This document shows positions 8,321 through 12,544 of a stretch of 12,544 nucleotides of DNA, piece after piece. Source of the DNA: Pigoraptor vietnamica (Eukaryota; Opisthokonta; Filasterea); contig CALSCQ010002467.1 in assembly GCA_943704525.1 (NCBI GenBank), positions 1-12,544 of the forward strand, written 5' to 3'. Each line of letters starts with the position of its first letter. Position 1 is the first letter of the stretch. The translations under genes were made by a program, and so were the position numbers. The notes beneath the pieces were generated by a model, which saw nothing but the letters and a program-made list of their open reading frames with translations, searched no databases and was not told the DNA's origin.

Positions 8321-9670
8321 ATGCCTTCCCCTACTGTGGGCGCCACAGTGTGTGACAATAGCGGCATACCTTTCGAGATTGGCGAGTCGATAGGCAGCGG
8401 GCGGTTTGGCGTTGTGTTCCGCGCGACGCGAACGGATGCCGACGACAGCGCGTGGCCGCGCGACCTTGCGCTCAAGTGGCAACGTCGCAAGCCCGGTGCC
8501 GAGAACGAGGGGCATCTCCACAAGCAACTCGTGCACAGGAATATCGTGCGTTGTCTCGCCGCGTGGGATGATGACGACGGCCTCTACGCGGTGCTCGAGT
8601 ACTGCGCGAACGGCAGCTTGTTGGACCTGATCGGACGGTGTGCCGCGTATAAGGACGCAGGGGGTGGCAATGCGCTGCTGGAGAGTGAGGGACCGAGTGG
8701 GCGCGACCACTTTTCGCTGTTATTGTGCGACATGGTGGACGCGCTTGCGTACTGCGGGCGATTGGGTGTCGTGCATTGCGACATCAAGCCCGAGAACATT
8801 CTCGTCGACGGAAGGTGGAACTTTAAGCTGGCGGACTTTGGTCTGTCGTCGTTGGTTGCGCAGAGGGGCGACTATGGGACAGTGAAAGGCGCGCGGGGTT
8901 CTCTGCCGTACATGGCACCAGAGGTGTTTACTGCGTACGAGAGGGGCGAGAAGGTGCAGTTCAGCGCGTGGACGGACGCGTATTCGCTCGGGCTGACACT
9001 GCTGCAAGCACTACGACTGTCGCGGCGACCGCTTCTCGGGGAAAAGGAGGACGCGCGGCGGTTCCATGAGATACGAAGGAACGTCGAAGTGAGCGACAAC
9101 GACCATCCCCGCAGTCACGTGAGACAGGCGCTGCGTTCCTTGTTGCGGCATGATAAGGACGCGCGCGTGACGGCGGCGGGTGTGCTGCAGATGCTGTCTG
9201 AAGAGGGTCTTTTGGGGGGGTCGACAGCGGCGGGCGTCATGTCTCTATTCGACCGAGTGTGCGCGATCGTGAACGTGCGTGCGCCAGTTACATCACAAGC
9301 ACCCGCGAAAACGAACGTCACCGCTCACCCATTGCAACACGTGGGAGTGCGCGCGGTTTGGACGGAGGGGCACGGTGGGAATGCGACGCAGTGGGAGTGG
9401 ACGAACACTCCGGACTCGCCGACTGCGAACTGGCGAGATCTCTCTCAGCCTCGCACGGTTGAGTTGAAGGCGACGTTTGTGCCTGAGGAATGCAACGTCG
9501 TGACTGTGGCGGGGCCGAGTTCGGCTGATCACGTGACGCTGTCTTCGGCGCTGGGGGATGCGCTGGCGAGGATGCTCGGTGTGGTGCCGGGAGTGGTGGT
9601 GGGTGGCCCTCTGTCTGTAGCGGACGTAGGGCACGATAACACGTTCGTGGAAGGCAGTACTGCGTGTTGA
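8321..9670 (+). CDS. Eukaryotic-type Ser/Thr protein kinase (possibly the 5' part of a kinase-Sel1 fusion)
   Basis: The product is 449 aa from the first in-frame ATG (8321), which has A at -3. The frame is open from 8282 but without an earlier ATG. The kinase domain spans about residues 18-300: glycine loop GSGRFG 25-30, ATP-anchoring K52 (ALK), alpha-C E63, hinge region LEYC 92-95, catalytic loop HCDIKPEN 152-159 with D154, DFG 172-174, and APE 199-201. All catalytic residues are present. The canonical HRD arginine is cysteine, so it is a non-RD-type kinase. Activity is expected to be ATP-dependent Ser/Thr phosphorylation in the cytosol or nucleus; no signal peptide or membrane segment is seen. 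Residues about 300-449 are unrecognised. The TGA at 9668-9670 may lie inside an intron; splicing to the downstream Sel1 block would replace the last 14 residues and give about 655 aa. Confidence 0.9.
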   Translation: MPSPTVGATVCDNSGIPFEIGESIGSGRFGVVFRATRTDADDSAWPRDLALKWQRRKPGAENEGHLHKQLVHRNIVRCLAAWDDDDGLYAVLEYCANGSLLDLIGRCAAYKDAGGGNALLESEGPSGRDHFSLLLCDMVDALAYCGRLGVVHCDIKPENILVDGRWNFKLADFGLSSLVAQRGDYGTVKGARGSLPYMAPEVFTAYERGEKVQFSAWTDAYSLGLTLLQALRLSRRPLLGEKEDARRFHEIRRNVEVSDNDHPRSHVRQALRSLLRHDKDARVTAAGVLQMLSEEGLLGGSTAAGVMSLFDRVCAIVNVRAPVTSQAPAKTNVTAHPLQHVGVRAVWTEGHGGNATQWEWTNTPDSPTANWRDLSQPRTVELKATFVPEECNVVTVAGPSSADHVTLSSALGDALARMLGVVPGVVVGGPLSVADVGHDNTFVEGSTAC

Positions 9671-9698
9671 CTCTCATTCCGATTTGCATCCACTGCAG
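9626..9698 (+). other. Candidate intron joining kinase to Sel1 repeats
   Basis: The sequence before 9699 has branch-like TTGAC (A at 9670), a pyrimidine-rich tract and CACTGCAG, a good 3' splice site. Homology to the F-box/Sel1 gene begins only four codons downstream. A donor GTAGGG at 9626 is in the phase that joins the kinase frame exactly to the Sel1 frame, removing the kinase stop and giving a 73-nt intron. Alternative phase-compatible donors are GTAGCG at 9617 and GTGGGT at 9599. The acceptor is more convincing than any donor. The alternative is a frame-disrupted or separate pseudogene copy. Confidence 0.45.
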
Positions 9699-10361
9699 GT
9701 CTCGGAACGACCGTTTGAGTGCGCGATAAGGGCTTGCCACGTTGCTCCGTTACAGTTCAAGCGCGCGCGGACGCTCTTCAAGAGGGCGCTTGCGGACGAG
9801 AGTGCGACGGAAGTAGAGAAGGCGCGCGCCCACCTGTCACTCTTTATGCTATACAGGTTTGCATGGGGTGCCTATCGCGATTACCGGAAGGTCGAACGGC
9901 ACGAGTCGGCTTTGAGTGCGAGTGCGTCTCTCCTTCTCTGCGCCGGCGACGAGGGCGACCCCGTGCGTATGGTTGAGGTGGGCCTGTGCCACTTGTTTGG
10001 CATTGGGACCCTCGTGGACAAGGCGAAGGCGCATTCGCTCTTTGTCTCTTCCGCGAACGGCGGGTGTGCTGCGGGGGTGTTCTTCCTCGGTCGGTGCCTG
10101 TTCTATGGCGACGGCGTGCCACGTGACGAATCGGCGGCGGCTGCGCAGTGGGCGAGGGGGGCTGAGATGGGCCACTTTGGGGCGATGTACGAGTACGGCT
10201 ATCCGTGCCTATACCTCGGATGGGGAGTGTCACGTGACGAGGCAAGGGGCGTCGCGTGGATTCGCAGTGCGGCGGTGGACGAGGGCGACTGGGACGCAAA
10301 GTGGTGGCTTGCAGAGAATGAGGACGAGCTCAAGCAAAAGGGGCTGTCAGTGAAGACTTAG
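9699..10361 (+). CDS. Sel1-repeat block; probable 3' exon of the kinase gene or 5'-truncated paralogue
   Basis: Its 220 residues are collinear with residues about 101-312 of the intact F-box/Sel1 protein, beginning at PFECA and ending at KQKGL plus four residues and a TAG stop. It contains a helical TPR-like segment followed by three Sel1 repeats and a partial one, including CAAG...LG and MGHFGAM. The consensus Sel1 positions are kept and no internal stop occurs, so selection seems to have acted. The F-box half is absent, and the first in-frame ATG (9846) would delete about 50 conserved residues. The frame is open upstream only to 9630 without an ATG. Sel1 repeats are protein-interaction solenoids; here they would give the kinase a scaffold or substrate-docking tail. 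It could instead be a decaying copy. Confidence 0.75.
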   Translation, partial: VSERPFECAIRACHVAPLQFKRARTLFKRALADESATEVEKARAHLSLFMLYRFAWGAYRDYRKVERHESALSASASLLLCAGDEGDPVRMVEVGLCHLFGIGTLVDKAKAHSLFVSSANGGCAAGVFFLGRCLFYGDGVPRDESAAAAQWARGAEMGHFGAMYEYGYPCLYLGWGVSRDEARGVAWIRSAAVDEGDWDAKWWLAENEDELKQKGLSVKT

Positions 10362-11090
10362 GGTGTCCGCGATTCACTCGCAAGCACTCGGCAGCTGCGC
10401 GCCAACTACATTTTTGGCCTGGCCACGTGCGACACCGTTGGCGGTCCCCGTCGTCCCCGCCCGAAGGACGACGCTGCCCCTTTCCGAGCCCTCGCCCAAC
10501 AACTGCGCCAACGGCCCCACAACAAGCGCACCGCAGTGGCCACCACGGGCGATGAGCGCAACGGCCTTCACGTGTCGGTGTGGGTCCTCGCGCGGCACAT
10601 GGCGCAGGGCAACCATCGTCGTCGCTGCTCCGAGATCTTTTCGGACGCGATGAGCAGCACTCGGCTTGGCGCAGACGATGTCGAACGCCGGCGGCTTAGC
10701 TCGCAACAGAAGACATGGCGCGCCCGTTCGCCGCATCCTCGCACAAGGGGCGGCGACGATGGGCGCCTTTCATCCCCATGGGGCGCCCCTCGTCCCCACG
10801 CACCTGTGGTTGCAGGAGCGAAGAAGGCTACAGACACTAAGATATTTGTCTGTGCAGATTGTTGTACAAGGCATGCGCAGACACAAACAGAACAGTCCCG
10901 CGGCTATTCAGTCTTATTCACCGGGCCTCAGACTCAGCGCGGGCCTCAGTACTCGGTCACTATGCTCGTGCTGTGTGTGTTGCAGTACTCAGCGACAGCC
11001 AGAGCGCAAAGTCGCTTCAAGTGAGCGCCCCTTTTGCTTGGTGGCAATTACATGTTGTATGCGAATTGGCGCATTCATTTTCTCTTCATT
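10362..11090. other. Intergenic stretch with an ATG-less open frame of coding-like composition
   Basis: This stretch separates the convergent Sel1 genes. The frame of the upstream Sel1 block stays open after its TAG from 10362 to a TGA at 11022-11024. Over 10395-10700 its third codon positions are clearly richer in G+C than its second positions (hand count roughly three quarters against a little over half), as expected of coding sequence in this genome. It has no early ATG, and I recognise no domain. It may be an unspliced exon, the relic of another gene or chance. A 7-bp inverted repeat occurs at 10761-10767/10782-10788. The right part (after about 10830) is lower in G+C and looks like 3' UTR for both genes. 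Confidence 0.4.
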
Positions 11091-12029
11091 TCAGAGCCCC
11101 TTTCGCTTGAGCTCGTCCTTTGTCTTCTCCAGCCACTCCTTCGCAACCCAACTCCCCCCGTCCACTGCCGCACTCCGAACCAACGCAACGCCCCTCGCCT
11201 CGTCACGTGACACTCCGTCGCCTTGGTAGAGACGATAACCAAACTGAAACATCGCCCCAAAGTGGCCCATCGCAGCGGCCCTCTCCCACTGCGCGACAGC
11301 CGCCGCTTTGTCACGTGATACGCCGTGGCCATTGAAGAGGCAAATGCCGAGGTAGTACATCCCCGCCGCACACCCGCCGCTCACAGAAGAGACAAAGAGC
11401 GAATGCGCCTTCCGGCCATAGTCCTTGTTGGTCCCAATGCCATAATAGTGGCAATAGCCCATCTCAAACGCACGCACGGGGTCGCACTCGTCGCCAGCGC
11501 AGAGAAGGAGAGACGCACTCGCACTCGCAGCGGAATTGTGCCTATCCCTCCACACCCAGGGACCATGGCCTCCCCACAGATTGGCGTAAAGCACGACGAG
11601 CGACAAGTGGGCGCGCGCCTTCTCCACTTCCGTCGCACTTTCGTCCGCGAGCGCTTCTTCGAAGAGTGTTCGCGCACGCTCCCATGCAAACGGCGCAAAG
11701 TGAAACGCCCTCATGGCGCACTCGAAGGGGGGGCAGAGAACCAATTTTCCCGCGGGAATGCGCGAGTTCACCTCCTTGCGAAAGGCGGCGTCCTCGTGGT
11801 ACTTGCGAGTGCATTGCGACGACAGGCGGTACACGCGCTCGTGGCGAAGGAGGCGAAAGAGACGACCGCACGTCTTGGCCAGCGCACCCTTCTCGCCATT
11901 CGTCAGATAGCGCAGCACGTGGACGACAATCAACTCTGGTGGGAGCGTGTCGAGGTTCGGCGACGCAATTGAGAGCGAATCGAGGCAAGGCAGTTCGGCC
12001 ACTGCGCGAGGGAATGCGCCGTCGCACAT
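11091..12029 (-). CDS. F-box and Sel1-repeat protein
   Basis: The product is 312 aa. The start chosen is the ATG at 12027-12029, which has A at -3; the frame extends five codons further but begins with GTG. Residues about 27-70 form an F-box-like domain (LDTLPPELIVVHVLRYL, then CGRLFRLL), which in eukaryotes binds Skp1 in SCF ubiquitin ligases. Residues about 102-180 are helical and TPR-like. Sel1 repeats occupy 184-219, 220-255 and 256-292, with a partial repeat at 293-312 ending in KRKGL. F-box proteins use such C-terminal solenoids to recruit substrates, so an SCF substrate adaptor is the likely role, and the target is unknown. The protein is intronless, cytosolic or nuclear, and has no signal peptide. 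It lies tail-to-tail with the kinase-linked Sel1 copy, with which it shares well over half its residues across the aligned part. Confidence 0.88.
   Translation of the reverse strand: MCDGAFPRAVAELPCLDSLSIASPNLDTLPPELIVVHVLRYLTNGEKGALAKTCGRLFRLLRHERVYRLSSQCTRKYHEDAAFRKEVNSRIPAGKLVLCPPFECAMRAFHFAPFAWERARTLFEEALADESATEVEKARAHLSLVVLYANLWGGHGPWVWRDRHNSAASASASLLLCAGDECDPVRAFEMGYCHYYGIGTNKDYGRKAHSLFVSSVSGGCAAGMYYLGICLFNGHGVSRDKAAAVAQWERAAAMGHFGAMFQFGYRLYQGDGVSRDEARGVALVRSAAVDGGSWVAKEWLEKTKDELKRKGL

Positions 12030-12544
<515 letters not shown>

Noticed and set aside
9684-9686. TTG at 9684 as start of the Sel1 block
   Set aside because: The proposed initiation codon is non-AUG in a eukaryotic context and lies inside the acceptor-like tract; a spliced exon or truncated copy is more likely.
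10761-10788. 7-bp inverted repeat as a transcription terminator
   Set aside because: It has a 14-nt loop and no T-tract, and intrinsic terminators are not expected for eukaryotic mRNA genes.
505-11320. Recurring TCACGTGA/CACGTG palindromes as E-box or bHLH sites
   Set aside because: In the Sel1 copies these are the codons TCA-CGT-GAC of the conserved SRD motif; others fall inside coding frames. They follow from protein conservation and codon choice.
962-12029. Giant-virus origin (GC-rich, F-box, intron-poor)
   Set aside because: The secreted FG-GAP/GCC2 receptor, long microsatellite, half-kilobase intergenic regions and splice-like signals fit a protist nucleus better; no viral hallmark gene is present.

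Overview
The window looks like nuclear DNA from a GC-rich, intron-poor unicellular eukaryote. Supporting signs are a 2270-codon uninterrupted secreted/polytopic receptor gene, a eukaryotic-type protein kinase, F-box and Sel1-repeat proteins, CCAAT and CArG-like promoter motifs, start codons with A at -3, and a (CA)n microsatellite of at least 112 bp. I cannot assign the lineage. The receptor architecture (FG-GAP propeller, beta-helix, GCC2/GCC3 cysteine-rich region, multi-pass C-terminus) is of a kind I associate with algal, stramenopile, apusomonad and other protist genomes.

Layout. Positions 1-961 are mostly non-coding but hold a decayed minus-strand copy of the C-terminus of a Sel1-repeat gene (388-540). 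The minus-strand gene 962-7774 fills more than half of the window and encodes a giant signal-peptide-bearing membrane protein. A 546-bp intergenic region (7775-8320) with clustered promoter-like motifs separates it from a divergently transcribed protein kinase (8321-9670). Immediately downstream, in another frame and with no usable ATG, is a Sel1-repeat block (9699-10361). It is preceded by a good 3' splice-site-like sequence and is probably a 3' exon of the kinase gene, giving a kinase-Sel1 fusion. A 729-bp stretch with coding-like codon bias but no start follows. Facing it tail-to-tail is an intact F-box/Sel1 gene on the minus strand (11091-12029). The window ends in non-coding sequence and the CA repeat.

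How the parts relate. There are three Sel1 copies of one family in the window: one intact with an F-box, one joined to or abutting a kinase, and one relic. This indicates local duplication, inversion and decay, with exchange of the N-terminal effector domain (F-box or kinase) on a common Sel1 scaffold. The receptor and the kinase share a divergent promoter region and a similar start-codon context. The receptor has phosphorylatable-looking cytosolic loops, so a functional pairing is possible but is only inference. No RNA genes, CRISPR arrays or recognisable transposons were seen.
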